A stretch of 64,000 nt of DNA from Loxodes magnus (lineage: Eukaryota; Ciliophora; Karyorelictea; Loxodida; Loxodidae): positions 1 through 64,000 of the forward strand of contig CAMPDV010001084.1 in NCBI GenBank assembly GCA_946699065.1. The letters are read 5' to 3'. Both the position numbers and the translations under genes were made by a program. Below, piece after piece: positions 1-12,246 of the stretch. The notes below the pieces were generated by a model. It had not been told where the DNA came from. It made no database searches and saw nothing but the letters and a program-made list of their open reading frames with translations. The first letter of the stretch is position 1. Each line of letters starts with the position of its first letter.

Positions 1-2066
1 TTCACCTTTTTATTCTATTGCTCTTAATCAGTTATCTTAATTAAATAATCCAAAAGTTAGTATTTTAGGACAATATTAATCATCTAACAGAATATTAAGA
101 GATTTTATTTCTTTATGAATTAAATTTCTAGCGTGAATAGCCTATAAGCCTTCTGCTATTTGACTAAGTAAGTTAAGTTTCTTATAGTATCGAGAGAGGC
201 TATTTTTGAATAACTACTTCGTTTAAATAATTTAGAATAAACTTCCTTTATTCTAAAAATCAGTTAAAAGAGCGAGTTCTTAAGTATCGATAGCAAATCC
301 TATAAGTTTTTAAACACTTAAGTTCTTTATTAAAATTAGTTCTTTGCATTCAAATCAGAACTAATCTATTAGTTTTTCGTTCTACTAGTTAAATACTTTA
401 AAGCAAAACATGCTTCCTTAGATACTAGCCAGATAAGTCGTTCCGAACTCATCACAAGCCAATTTCTACAATTCCCCAAGAAATTAATTGTTAGGAACTA
501 AATCTCTATATTTCCATATTCTTACTTCACAATTACTATCAAATTATTATAGGAACTTTCTTATTCTTCTTCTGTTATTCTATTCTTCACTTAGCTTATA
601 TCACTTGTGACTCTTATTTATGGAATTTCTAAGTTTGGATCTAGTTATTTTGCTTTACTGAAGCATTAAAGTGCTTCTTGATTCTTATTTAAAGCTTGAA
701 GACAAAGACCTTTATCATAGTGAGCTTATGCATAACTAGAATTAAGCGATATAGCTGCATCGAAACATAAGATGGCTTCGAGATAATTTTCTAATTTATA
801 AAGAGAAATTCCTTTATTTTGGAAGCATATTGGTTAAGTAGGATTGAGTTTGATGGCTTAATTAAAACTTTAGATTGCTTCGTTATATTTCCCTAACAAA
901 TGTAGTGTAAGTCCTTTATTGTAATGAGCAGCTACTAAATTAGAATCGAGTTTTAGAGCAATATTTAAGTTTTAGATTGCTTCATCGTATTTACCCTATT
1001 TTTTCAGTGCCATTCCTTTATTACCATAAACAGCTGCATTATTAGGATCTAGTTTTAGAGCTTTATCTAAGCTTTAAATTGCTTCGTTGCATTTTTCTTA
1101 TTCTATAAGCGCAAATGCTTTATTATAATGAGCTTCAATTAAATTGGAATCAAGTTTTAGAGCTACATTAAAGCTCTAAATTGCTTCAAAGTTTCTACCT
1201 AATTCTTTCAGTGCTATTCCTTTAGTTTAATGAGCTATTGCATTATTAGGATCTAGTTTTAAAGCGATATCTAAGCTTTAAATTGCTTCAATGTTTCTTC
1301 CTAATCGTATCAATGCAATTCCTTTATTGCTATGAGCAGCTACATTATTATGATCTAGTTTTAAAGCGACATCGTAGCTCTAGATTGCTTCAATGTATTT
1401 ACCTAATAGACTCAATGCAATTCCTTTATTATTATGAGAAACTTAATCATTAGGATTTAGTTATAGAGCAATATCAAAGCTTTAAATTGCTTCGATGTTT
1501 CTCCCTAATTATTTCAGCGCTATTCCTTTACTAACATGAGTTGCTGCATTTTTAGAATCTAGTTTGAGAGCGATATCAAAGCTCTAAATTGCTTCGTTGT
1601 ATTTTCCTAATTCTTTCAATGCTATTCCTTTATTTCCATGAGCAACTGCTAAGTTAGGATCTAGTTTTATAGCTTTATCTAAACTTTAAATTGCTACAAT
1701 GTTTCTACCTAATTGCCTCAATGCATTTCCTTTATTAGCATGAGCAAATGCAAAATTAGGATTTAATTTGAGAGCTTTATCATAGCTCTAGATTGCTTCA
1801 TTGAATTTACCTAATTCTTTTAGTACAATTCCTTTATTACAATGAGCAGCTACATAATTAGGATTTATTTTTAGAGCTAAATCGTAGCTCTAAATTGCTT
1901 CATTGTATTTGCCTAATTTACTTAATGCAAGTCCTTTATTACCATGAGCAGCTACAGCATTAGGATCTTTTATAATTGCTATATTTAGGTACTTGATAGC
2001 TTCCTGATAATTTCCTTGGATGAAAAACTAAATTGCTTATTTGATATATTACTAAGCTTGAGACAT
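1..2066 (-). CDS. TPR-repeat pseudokinase, copy 1 (3' end outside window)
   Basis: With TAA/TAG as Gln the protein starts MSQAQQYIKQAIQ and runs through about 13 tetratricopeptide repeats (34 residues, 102-bp period exact from 709 to 1933, motifs like AAHGNKGLAL..LGKYNEAIQSYD). A polar linker and a protein-kinase-like domain follow. The window cuts the gene just before the MAPE segment. Where the catalytic loop should read HRD it reads HKE, and DFG reads TFG, so I infer a pseudokinase scaffold, with the TPRs probably binding partners. The start is chosen because the ATG and about 75 upstream bases match copies 2, 4 and 5. One base is missing from an AAA run in the linker near 569-572 relative to copies 2 and 6, which breaks the frame between TPR and kinase parts. 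This is either a sequencing error or a mutation. Confidence 0.75.
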
Positions 2067-2379
2067 TTTATAAATGTTAATAATAATTTAGTAATAATTA
2101 AAGCTTTTTATAGTTATTAATATACTTATATACTTTAGCTTTTAATGCTTTTAGTTTATAACTTTTATTTATTTTTGTTTCTTAATTGAAAGTTATTTAA
2201 TTACTCTTTTCTTTTCGGTTTTTCATAAACATTAAAACTCATATTATTCAGTTATCTTGCTACTTTAAATGTAAACTTAAATCTACTAAATAGAAAGTTT
2301 AGTAGGTTATAGTTTATCAGTTCTAAGTATTGATAATTGCTCTTTTTATTTTAAAATATGCTTATTTATATTTAAAATT

Positions 2380-2810
2380 TTAAACTAAAAGAATTTTTTG
2401 ACATCTATAACTATAAGAATACTTTCTTCAATTATAGGCGTTAGTAAATGTTTTTAATGCTTATTAATATAATCTTAATCTCATTAATTTTTAATTACTC
2501 TTGCTATAATCTTATCTTTTATTTCTTCTTTTTTGCTTTTTCTATTTCTAATAATTCTAATTTTCTTAATATAAGTTTCTTATAAATCTTCTATTTATGA
2601 ATCTAAATATCCCAACTAAGTCTTTAGAAAGTAAGTTTATAGTCCTTAATCAATAATATGAGATATCTTAAGTTTTAATTCCAATCTTTTATGATATTCA
2701 ATCCCTTATATTAGAATAATATGTACATTTAAAAATTTTCTCAAAAGCTTCATACTCTCCACAGATACAATAGGATTATAACGATTTTAAAATTTTTTAA
2801 TTTAAAAGAG
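2380..2810 (-). mobile_element. LINE 3' end relic
   Basis: The stretch aligns by eye with 62490-62950, the C-terminal coding end and 3' flank of a LINE, for example the shared block around 2390-2460 ('acatctataa..ttcaattatag.cgttagtaaatg') and the shared 'tcatactctccaca.atacaa'. It is more diverged than the 62-kb copy and no continuous frame survives. It ends where a decayed TPR segment begins. Confidence 0.55.
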
Positions 2811-2869
2811 GAAAGCTTCTGTAATCGCAAAAATTTGGGAAAGTAGAATTGTGCTTAATGGCATAGTTT

Positions 2870-3600
2870 AAACAATAACTTCTTTATATTTGCTTTATTT
2901 GTTAGACTCAAATCCTTTATCATTATAAAAAATTTCTCTATTAGGATTAAACTTGATAGTAATATTATAGTTCTCTACAGCTCCAATTTATCTTAAATAT
3001 AAATTCAAGTACTTTACTATGAATGAATGTCACAATATTAAAATTTAATCTAAGAGCTTATCAAAGCTTAATATAGAAACATTGTAATCTTGTAATAAAC
3101 TCATCTTAATCTCTTTACTTTGATAAAAAAATTGTATTGCTAGGGTCTAATATTATTGCTATATCATTACTCTCTTAAGATTTTTTTTCATTTTCCTAAG
3201 TTATTAAATGTAAATCCTTTAATAAAAGACTCAATTTCATTATTCGGATTTAGAAAAATAGCTTTAATGAAAATTATTAAAACTTAGATATATTTTTCTT
3301 AGTTTTCAAATGTAATTTCTAAATTAATAGTGTAAGTTGTATTACAAAGATATAGTATAAGAGCCTATATTCACTTGAGCTTCTTTGCATCTATCTAAAT
3401 TTTCAAATGTAAATCATTTAATTTTATGACAAGATACAAATCAGATTCTTGTTGTAAAGCTATATCATAACTCTCTTATATCTACAGACATAAGTAACTA
3501 AGTTTAAGTCTTTTATTTTTTTGAAAAGTAGCAATGATAGGTTTACTTCTTATAGCTTCATTATATTCTTTATAGATTCTTTGCATTCATCTAAATTAAA
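2870..3600 (-). pseudogene. decayed TPR-gene fragment
   Basis: Pieces such as 'aatcctttatcattat', 'ttaggattaaacttgatag' and 'gtaaatcctttaataaaag' are recognisable as the antisense of the NKG..DPNN TPR unit of the neighbouring genes, spaced about 300 bp apart (three 102-bp units). Frames are broken and only the skeleton remains. Probably an old copy of the same gene family lying behind copy 1. Confidence 0.45.
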
Positions 3601-3639
3601 TTAAATTATGAAATGATCTCTCGTTTTGTGCTAATGAGC

Positions 3640-4370
3640 TGAGAGGAATATGTCTAAAAATTTATGAAAGACTTGGTTCCTCTTGTAAATGTCAGTGTTC
3701 TTGTTAAATTTTTTCTATAGAAATTTTCTCCTTAGTAGAATGTCGCTTTTCTTCAAATTTCTTCTACTTTTTGTTTTTTTTCTCTTTATAATTCGTCTAA
3801 CTTTCTTTGTTAGAATTGTTTATATTTCTTGCATTTCCGCAGAAGCTTATCAAGTTAATTCGCAATAGTAACATTTTATTCTCTTGTATCTTGGTCTTGG
3901 TTCATATTATTTTCGTTTTTTCTCACAGCAAGAACAAATTTTTTGGACTGTGGGCTCTATAATCATTTTCACATCATGTATCAAGATTTAATTTCAGCTG
4001 AAACTCCAGGAAATTCTACCTATGATCCTTTCACTTTCGATATTTCTTATCTTAAGTAGTATATTGATGCCTGTATATTTTAGAAGTCCACCAGTTCCTT
4101 CGTTATTTGTTTTAACTTTTCTCGTATTAAGGCATTTTCATATCTTAATACTCCTACGATTTCGGCACGTCTCATTCTGCAAAATCTTCTTGGTTATATT
4201 CTACTTCATGTACCTATAAAGGTCTAACTTTTGAAGTAGATTAGGTTTTATTAGTTTTTTGCTTTTTCAGGGCCATGGGTTAGGTTTGCCCTGATTCATG
4301 TTCGTGCTTTTGTGGCTTATGAGGAGGAGTAATTTCATGAGTCGCTCCGATTCTTTATATTTTTCTTTTT
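3640..4370 (-). pseudogene. degenerate zinc-knuckle ORF1-like relic
   Basis: The minus strand holds a coiled-coil-like stretch (RYENALIREKLKQITKEL) followed in another frame by KCYYCELTWQ. This matches the CX2CX4H start of the zinc knuckles found in sister ORFs at 5.6, 10.9 and 22 kb, but with Gln (TAA) in place of His. Frames are interrupted, so this is a dead member of the stand-alone ORF1-like family. Confidence 0.4.
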
Positions 4371-4735
4371 TCTCCTCCTTTTCCCAAAAACCCTTGCATA
4401 GATATTCAACCATTATTATATATAAGTCCTTAATTATTATAATTAATTGATTACTATCATTAAATTATGTAGCTATTGCAGCTTTTATTGGTTCTATAAA
4501 GCAGATCCAATCATAAGCAATTAAAGTCTACAATATTTATATGAATCATCCTTCTTATTTATTACACTATTTTTCATTTCTATCTTAATTGATTAAGAGC
4601 ATTTTATATTCTAAAGCTTTATTTAGACTTTACACTTGTTTCTCTATTATTTTACCATTCTTATAACTCAATTGCTTATCCTTTATTTCAAGAAGCTAAA
4701 TTTTTTGTGATTGTAACGTTCTATTTAAATTTGTG

Positions 4736-5239
4736 ATGGAGGGTGATTAGTTGAAGCTTATTTTATTATTATGCATGCAAAGATGCTTTTTTTAGCTTGA
4801 AGAAAAAAGTAATCTAAGCTTTAGGATTGATTTAGTAAATCCTCTTGTGAAGACTGGCTTTATTGTATTACGCTAGTTGAGAATATTTGAAGAAAAAGGA
4901 TATTCAGCATTGGATTCTTATACTTATATTGGTTCATTCCAGGATTATTTTGTTCACATTTAAGCATTAGTTAAACAATTAAAACTTATCATCTATAATT
5001 AATGGATTGACTTTGAAGTAAGAAGTAGCGAGATAAGAAAAGAGAAATATCTTCAAAAAGCTTTCAAGTTTAAGAAGCTTAATCAATTCATTTAACCAAT
5101 TTTTGACTTTAATCATAGTTTAAGGGTTTGCTAAAGTAGCGTGATTTGTCTCAATAACTGTGGTATAAAAATCGAAGAATCAATCCTAACTCATAATATA
5201 GAATAATAAAATTTTTAGTATTTTATAATTAAACCTTGA
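4736..5239 (+). CDS. hypothetical protein, 167 aa
   Basis: ATG at 4736 opens a frame of 167 codons without any internal TGA, ending in TGA at 5237, where chance in this composition would give one TGA per roughly 50-60 codons. The product (MEGDQLKLILLLCMQRC...) is rich in Leu, Lys and aromatic residues and has a Cys-containing C-terminal part (VCQSSVICLNNCGIKIEES). I do not recognise it. The last 100 bp and the following 260 bp recur, diverged and inverted, at 46990-47300, and 'gatttgtctcaa' also recurs near 28.93 kb, so it may be part of a repeated element. Confidence 0.4.
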
Positions 5240-5500
5240 AGATTTCTATTAAAGAGAATTCCTTTAAATTTTAGGTTAAATATATAAAAAGCCTATAAGA
5301 AGTCAAATTACATTACAAGAAATATTGGACTGAAAGCCAGTTATTTTTACCTTGTTTCTCCATAATTACTTCATAGTTCTAAACCTCAGCAGATTTGCCA
5401 TTTACAATTTAAATCTTTTAAATCAGTAAAATAAAAATACTTAATAACATAATAAGCTAATAAAGACACTATTAGGTTTATAAAGAGAAATAAAGAATTG
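5140..5500 (+). repeat. dispersed repeat, inverted partner at 46990-47300
   Basis: This block resembles the reverse complement of 46990-47300 over about 300 bp ('gaagaatcaatc.taactcataat', 'aagaagtcaaatta', 'ctgaaag.cagttatt', 'ataataggctaataaagac'). The 47-kb copy lies just beyond the 3' end of the big LINE. It may be the tail of another element or a recurrent insertion site. Confidence 0.5.
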
Positions 5501-5627
5501 GCTTGATATTAGTCTTTTTACTTAAGATATTTAATTAATTAATTTTAACTATAAGAGTTAGGGTCATCTTTAATTAGAGGAAATGCTCCTCAAATTAAAG
5601 ACAATAAAATTTTTTTATATTAAATAC

Positions 5628-6272
5628 TCAACTGTACATGTCTTCATCTGAATCAATTTCAAATTGAGATAATTCTTCTTTCTCTTCAATAAGCTAATAG
5701 AATTGTTCTTCCATCTTCTTGTAATTTTTCTCCAGCTTCTCTAAACAAATTCTAAGGTCATTATTGTCCTTTTAAAGCTATTTATTCTGTTACTATTAAT
5801 TACCAAGATCCTGTTTGATTAGTGTCACACTTGAATCATCTAATATCAGCTTCTTTCTGTAAATACCTCCAAAGTAGTTACAATATAGCCTCCTCGATGT
5901 TCCAAATTATTCACGGTGCTGTTCAAGCACTCTTCTTCACTTCGGACATTACCTCCAAAAATGTCCAGCCTTTTGACAACAATAGCAACGTTTTATTAAG
6001 GGCTTGAATTAAAATTTTTATTATGTTTACATTTTTTCAATTTCCATCTTTTCCGATTGAAGTTAGTTTTTTTTTATTGGTAATCGAATTTTTTCTTTAA
6101 TTTTCTATTGATTTGCTTCTAGGTTTTTTTCTAATAGTTCAAATTAGGAAGTTAAGGCTTCAATTTAAAACTAAACTTTACTTACCAAGTCTTGATCTTC
6201 CTTTTTTCTATCTTACAAAAGAAGCCGAAGATTCAAGTTTTCCACCTTCAGGATCTATATTTCGGTATTCAT
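5628..6272 (-). CDS. stand-alone coiled-coil/CCHC zinc-knuckle protein, 214 aa
   Basis: The frame is intact from ATG 6272 to TGA 5628 under the ciliate code. The N-terminal about 95 residues look like coiled coil (MNTEIQILKVENLNLRLLLQ...). Then comes a retroviral-type zinc knuckle CYCCQKAGHFWRQC (CX2CX4HX4C), with one Gln from TAA, followed by a basic segment. A second Lys/Glu coil ends in an acidic tail (EIDSDEDMYS, stop). This is the layout of a LINE or gag ORF1 nucleic-acid-binding protein, but no reverse transcriptase frame follows. The true start could lie further upstream, because the frame stays open. A 15-base GTAAGT..TTTAG segment at 6171-6185 could be a tiny intron; reading through it also keeps frame. 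Confidence 0.6.
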
Positions 6273-6559
6273 TTTCTCTATTAATGAATAAAGCTAAATA
6301 ATATCTTGCTCGTTGGGTTTCTCAAGCTTTTTCAGTTTGCTAGGAAATTCCGTATTTCCCAATCCTTAACAGGAGTAGATTCATCTTTTTTGAATTCTTG
6401 GTTCTTGTTAGTTAACTGAGACTTAAGATTGATCTTTAAGGTTAGAATTCAAGGTTTAGATTCCCGGGTTTTTTTCAATTTTAAGATTTTTAAGATATTT
6501 AATTTAAAAAAATAAATTAATTACAATTAAAAAGTTATTTTTCATGCATTCTATTTATT

Positions 6560-7980
6560 ATATTTACTATTATAATCCTAGTATTTACATCTAGCAGGAA
6601 ATTTTATTCCCTTTTTTCTTCTTACTATTTTTAGAAACAACAATAAGTACAGTCTGTTATATCTTTTCACTCTCAGATCTCTCTCCTTCTTCTTTTTATT
6701 TCCTGTCTGAAGAGATCAGAATAGAGTAAAAATATTATCAGGCTGATATCTTTAATTTTCATCTTTTTCATCAGATATAATAACTTAAAATCCTTTCTAG
6801 GAACTTATAAATGGTGTCTGAAGCTTCTAAAATCAAATTTTATCTTTTGTTTTAAGTAACTAAGTTTGTCTTTCTCTTTATTACTTCCTTTTATATACCT
6901 CAAGTGAGTCTTCAAGTTGTACATTATGTTAACAGAGTGATTATTACCGAAGATAGATTGAGAGTGACACTAAAAAGATATTAGCAAGCTTGATATAAGG
7001 ATAAAACCTAATTTATTGCTTAGAAAAACTATTTCTAAAGAAATTACTCCAACAAATTTCAATTTATAAAGAAACTAGCTCATGATAGTTAAAACTACAA
7101 AAGGATATCATCAACAAAATTGAAATTAGAAAAATAAAAAGTAGCTATAGTTATTTTATCATGCACACTTATATAAAAAAGCACAAAGATGATAGAATTT
7201 TCTCACATACTAGATACAAAGATAATAGTGTCTTGCTCTATGGGGTTTTCTACTGACACATTCAAAATAAAATTATTCAGTGCTATAAAATTTGAGTAGT
7301 TTCATAAATTTAAAGTCAGGCTTTGGATAGGTATTTATTGGATTAGTATATTAGTTTTAAATTAAGGATATTATAAGTTAGAAAAAATTATCGATGCCAC
7401 CTATTCAAGAGAAAAGCAAGATTAATTCCACAGACATATCTATTATTCAAATGATTGAATGCTTCAACATAGCATTTCATCATTTTTATTTCTTAGTTAT
7501 TTATTCCAAATCAAGGATTTTTCCATACATGCATTTGTTAAAAGTTTTAATTTGAATAGATTTACATGCAAAGTCATTTATATACTTAAAGTCTTCCTTT
7601 TATTTTTAAGCTTAAAGTTCTATAAACTGCTAGCAAGATAGGTATAGTTAGATGATGATTGCAATAAATATTTTCTTGATAATGTAAAGATCTTTGTTTC
7701 ATCAAAACTATACCCATAATTTAATTTTAGAAAAATGGTTCATAAGTAAGCTCTTAAATGAGTTTGCAAAGTAACTAGAATAAAAATAACTTTAGCAGTA
7801 TTTAAGTATGAGATATCATAATTACTTACTGATTATGATGAGAAAGCATTCAATTTTATCGATCTAGTCTAAATGTTTGTTTTTGCTTTATTATTGATTG
7901 ATATATATTTGATGGAAGACTGGAATAAATAAAATTTTATTTAATAATTAATAATTAAATTTTAAGTTATATAGTTTAAG
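6560..7980 (+). repeat. degenerate element of unknown type, partner at 44679-46870
   Basis: The plus strand matches the minus strand of 44.7-46.9 kb at protein level in one common frame. Shared blocks include IYCLE, a Lys-rich stretch, and VSCSM.F...TFKI.L followed by QFH..K.RL. Around 6560-6760 the two also match at DNA level. In this copy the frame continues for some 250 codons toward 7.93 kb (LLTDYDEKAFNFIDLVQ). I do not recognise the protein. Internal TGA occurs at about the random rate, so coding is not proven, and only the paired similarity supports it. Confidence 0.35.
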
Positions 7981-10741
7981 TCAAAAACTATTCTTCTCTT
8001 ATAATAATGATTTACTCTATTTTTTGTTATCAGCTTCTTCTATAGGTTACTGACTTATATCTTCATATGGTCTTCACTTCTATTTTATTTGCTATAACTA
8101 ACTTATAAAAGTATCTATGTCTGGTCTTATGTTCTCGTCGAAAGCTAAACATCTGTAAAATAGATCAACTAATAAAGTTTCTTGTTATATTTCGCTCGTA
8201 AACATAGGAATCATTTTATCAATATAAACTATTTACTTTAACTAAGAATCTTAAACTGGATAAAGAAATCCTTCGTTGAATATTTCTACTCCTATACAAC
8301 CTAAAGATCAGATATCGCTTTTTTTACTCACTCTCTTTTCAAATTATTCAGGAGCCATTCATTGATGTTCACCTTTTTATTCTATTGCTCTTAATCAGTT
8401 ATCTTAATTAAATAATCCAAAAGTTAGTATTTTAGGACAATCTTAATCATCTAGCAGAATATTAAGAGATTTTATTTCTTTATGAATTAAGTTTCTATTG
8501 TGAATAGCCTTCAAACCTTCTGCTATTTAGCTAAGCAAGTTAAGTTTCTTATGGAATCTATAATGGCAGTTTTTGAATAACTACTTAGTCTGAATAATTT
8601 AGAATAAACTTCCTTTATTCTAAAAATCAGTTAAAAGAGCTATTTCTTAAGTATCGATAGCAAATCCTATAAGTTTTTAAACACTTTAGCTATTTATTAA
8701 AATTAGTTCTTTACATTCAAATCAGAACTAATCTATTATTTTATCGTTCTACTAGTTAAATACTTTAAATCCATACATGCTTCCTTAGATACTAGCCAGA
8801 TAAGTAGTTCCGAACTCATCACAAGCCAATTTCTATAATTCCCCTAGAAATTAATTGTTAGGAACTAAATATTTATAGTTCCATATTCTTATCTCAAAAT
8901 TATTATCTGTTTGTTATGAGAATTTCCTTATTTCTTCTTCTGTTATTTTATTCTTTACTTAGCTTACTTCACTTAAAACTCTTAGTTAAGGAATTTCTAA
9001 ATTTGGATCTAGTTATTTTGCTTTAAGGAAACATTCGAGAGCTTCTTGATTCCTATTTAATTTTTGAAGGCAACTACCTTTTTTATAAAAAGCTTATGCG
9101 TAGTTAGGATTAAGTTAGGTTGCTAAGTCGAAGCATTACATGGCCTCAAGATAATTTTCTAATTTATAAAGAGAAATTCCTTTATTTTGGAAGACAACTG
9201 GTGAATTAGGTTTGAGTTTGATGACTTAATTAAAACTTTCGATTGCTTCATTATATTTCTCTAGCTCAATAAATGCCACTCCTTTATTTTAATGAGCAGC
9301 TACATTATTAGGATTTAGTTAGAGAGCTAAATCGTAGCTTTAAATTGCTTCGCTATTTTTTCCTAACTATTATAATGCAAGTCCTTTATTTTAATGAGCA
9401 GTTGAATTATTGGGATTTAATTTGAGAGAGATATCTAAGCTTTAACATGCTTCGTTATATTTTCCTTATTCTATAAGCGCAAATCCTTTATTGTAATGAA
9501 AATCTGCATTATTAGGATTTAGTTAGAGAGCTATATCATAACTTTAAATTGCTTCAATGTTTCTCCCTAATCGATTCAATGCAATTCCTTTATTTTAATG
9601 AGCAGTTTCTAAATTATTATCTAGTTTTAGAGCAATATTGTAGCTCTAAATTGCTTCTTTGTATTTCTCTAATTCTTTCAGTGCATTTCCCTTATTACCA
9701 TGAGCAGCTGTTAATCTAGGATCCAGTTTTAGAGCTTTATTGTAGCTCTTAATGGCTTCGACGTGTTTACCTTATTTTTTCAGGGCTATTCCTTAATTAT
9801 TATGAATTGCTGCATTATTAGGATCTAGTTTTAGAGCAGTATCTAAGCTTTAAATTGCTTCGATGTTTCTACCTAATTCTTTCAGTATTATTCCTTTATT
9901 TACTATGAGCAGCTGCATCATTAGGATTTAATTATAGAGCTATATCTAAGCTTTAAATTGCTTCGATGTTTCTCCCTAATCGATTCAGTGCAATTCCTTT
10001 ATTTCCATGAATAGCCGCATTATTAGGATCTAGTTTCATTGCGACATTGTAGCTCTAGATTGCTTCATTGCATTTACCTAATTCTTTCAGCGCATTTCCT
10101 TTATAATAATGAGCAGTTGCATTATTAGGATTTAGTTTGAGAACTATATCTAAGCTATAAATTGCTTCGATATTTCTCCCTAATCGATTCAGAGCTATTC
10201 CTTTATTACCATGAATATTTGCATCATTAGGATCTATTTTTAGAGCGATATCTAAACTTTAAATTGCTTCACTATATTTTCCTTATTCTATCAGTACAAA
10301 TCCTTTAGAACTATGAGCAGCTGCTAAATTAGGATTTAATTTCAGAGCTGTATTGTAGCTCTAAATTGCTTCGACATTTCTACCTAATCGACTTAATGCA
10401 TTTCCTTTGTTTTAATGAGCAGCTTCTAGATTAGGATTTAGTTATAGAGCTATATCTAAGCTTTAAATTGCTTCAGTGTATTTTCCTAATCTTTAAAGTG
10501 CACTTCCTTTATTTCCATGAGCAGCTACATAATTAGGATCTAGTTTCAGAGCTATATCGTAGCTCTAGATTGCTTCTTTATATTTTCCTAATTCATTCAA
10601 TGCAATTCCTTTATTTTAATAAGCAGCTGCAGCATTAGGATCTAATATAATAGCTATGTCTAAGTACTCAATAGCTTTCTGATAATTTCCTTGGATGAAA
10701 AACTAAATTGCTTATTTGATATATTACTAAGCTTCAGACAT
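7981..10741 (-). CDS. TPR-repeat pseudokinase, copy 2 (one-base insertion)
   Basis: About 16 TPR units (102-bp period from 9077 to 10608), the EEEIRKF linker, a kinase-like fold and the stop ..KNSF-TGA at 7981. The kinase part keeps the ATP-site Lys context, WMAPE and SDIWSLG (both Trp are TGA) but has HKE and TFG-type replacements of the two catalytic Asp. The spacing between repeat marks at 9893 and 9996 is 103 instead of 102, because one extra A stands in 'agtaaataaagg' (coding strand) near 9899-9903. This shifts the frame and leaves the gene 2761 nt long. Without that base it would be 919 codons plus stop. No tRNA lies downstream, unlike copies 3-7. Confidence 0.8.
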
Positions 10742-10825
10742 TTTATAAATGTTAATAATAATTTAGTAATTATTAAAGCTTTTTATAGTTATTAATATAC
10801 TTATATTTTTTAGCTTTTAATGCTT
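10742..10825 (-). promoter_or_regulatory. conserved 5' module of the TPR-pseudokinase genes
   Basis: The 75-85 bases before the ATG are nearly identical in copies 1 (2067-2150), 2 (here), 4 (23948-24031) and 5 (31690-31773). On the coding strand they read ACTATAAAAAGCTTTTATTA, then ACTAAATTATTATTAACATT, then TATAAA directly before ATG. Copies 3 and 6 lack most of it. It probably carries the core promoter and short 5' UTR. TATAAA abutting the ATG may be leader rather than a TATA box. Confidence 0.5.
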
Positions 10826-10874
10826 TTTATAATAATAATAATCGATACAATTGTTTAGAGGTCTTCTTGGATTT

Positions 10875-11609
10875 TCACCAATTTCCCTCTTTCCAGCCAG
10901 AATAGTCTGGTGGATAAAAAGAAAAGTTTATTGTTTCATTTCTATTTTTTCTTATTTTAAATCTTGTATTTCTCTTCTCTCTCCATCTTTCATCCAACTA
11001 CCTTGCTAGTATTCTTTTGGCGCTTGTCTCTTTAATTAGATAAATAGATCTTCTCTCAGTAATATAAATTCTTTCTGTCAGTCTCTTAACTCTCTAACTA
11101 AATTCATTCTTGAATACATAGAAATTTCTACACTATTTATATTAGTGTCCTTTTTTCTTGCAGTAATAGCACTTTCTACTCTTCATTGTATTCTGATAAA
11201 TTTTTTGTCTTTTTTCAATTTCCATTTGACAACCTTGCTAATTGTTTTAAAACTATTCTTAAATTTGATTTTGCCCCAATATCGTTATTGGTTCTGGCTA
11301 TTATGCACGTTCTGTTTATTTAATTAATTATGATTATGAGTCTAATATCATTTACTATATTTGCTAAGAGCAGTCAGTTTGAATATTTCAATAGGCATCT
11401 ATTTCTCTTTCTTATTTAATTAATCTGTCTTCTACGTTTCCACGATTCTCTATCAATATTTGATTTTACTCCTTAAGCTTTTTAACCTCGTTAAGCAAAA
11501 TTTTTACTAATTCTGTAAGTTATTCAATGCTATTTTGATACTCACTAATATTAATTTCTGAAAGATCTTAGTCAATTGGAGTTTCTTATTACTTTGGAGA
11601 CATGGACAT
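10875..11609 (-). CDS. stand-alone coiled-coil/CCHC zinc-knuckle protein, 244 aa
   Basis: Intact frame from ATG 11609 (MSMSPKQQETPIDQDLSE) to TGA 10875 (735 nt). Residues about 15-80 form a Leu/Glu/Lys coiled coil, then a Gln-rich spacer, then the zinc knuckle CYYCKKKGHQYKQC (CX2CX4HX4C) near residue 155, then a basic tail ending PPDYSGWKEGNW. This is an ORF1/gag-like nucleic-acid-binding protein with no linked reverse transcriptase. It lies 130 bp upstream of copy 2 of the TPR gene on the same strand. The A-rich coding strand and the clean knuckle support translation. Confidence 0.62.
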
Positions 11610-11759
11610 TCTCTTCCTCGGTTTTGATTGTTTCTACTTTTTCTCTTCAGATTCTTATTAATTTTTACGTTTCTAATTTAATTTGGTAAAAAGCCTGGCT
11701 TGATTTTAGTTAATTTTAATGGTTTTAATTTAAAAGTTTTTTTGTTTATTAATTAAGTT

Positions 11760-12060
11760 TATTTAATTACTTTTTTATTTTCTATCTTTCGTTTTATAAT
11801 TAAGCTAATTCTAATAATACTTAGTTAAATATTCATTATATATTAGTTTTTATTTTTAGTAGTAGTAATAAAGAACGCTAATTTAATAATAAATATTATT
11901 GATGTAGTTACATCAATATTGAGCACTATGAATTATCAACATTTTATATTTAATTAATAAAAAAGTCTGTAAAAAGGAAATAATTGTCTATTATTGTTAA
12001 AAATAAAAGATCATATTATTCTATTAATCTTCCTACTTTAAATGTAAACTTAAATTTACT
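11760..12060. other. distal upstream region shared by TPR-gene units
   Basis: No gene seen. Around 11895-12000 the sequence matches the reverse complement of 31390-31530 ('gatgtagttacatcaatattgag', 'atgaattatcaacattt', 'gtctattattgttaaaaata'). 'cctactttaaatgtaaactt' near 12030 recurs at 2260. So the duplicated unit once included more 5' flank than the short module next to the ATG. Confidence 0.4.
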
Positions 12061-12246
12061 AAATTTACATTTTTATTGGTTAAAGAATGTAGATTTATAA
12101 CAACCATTGCAAACTAATTCAAATATTAATTAATATGAAGTTGCTTATTCAAGATTTATGCCATCAGACCAATTTATATTTCTTTTTAATTTTGTATATA
12201 AAATAACTTATAAACTTAGATACTTTTGTTATATTTTAAGTCCTTT

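Noticed and set aside
7030-7130. FVDDIL reverse-transcriptase motif on the minus strand
   Set aside because: The frame around it shows no other RT blocks, and the partner copy at 46.2 kb has no DD at that position; taken as chance.
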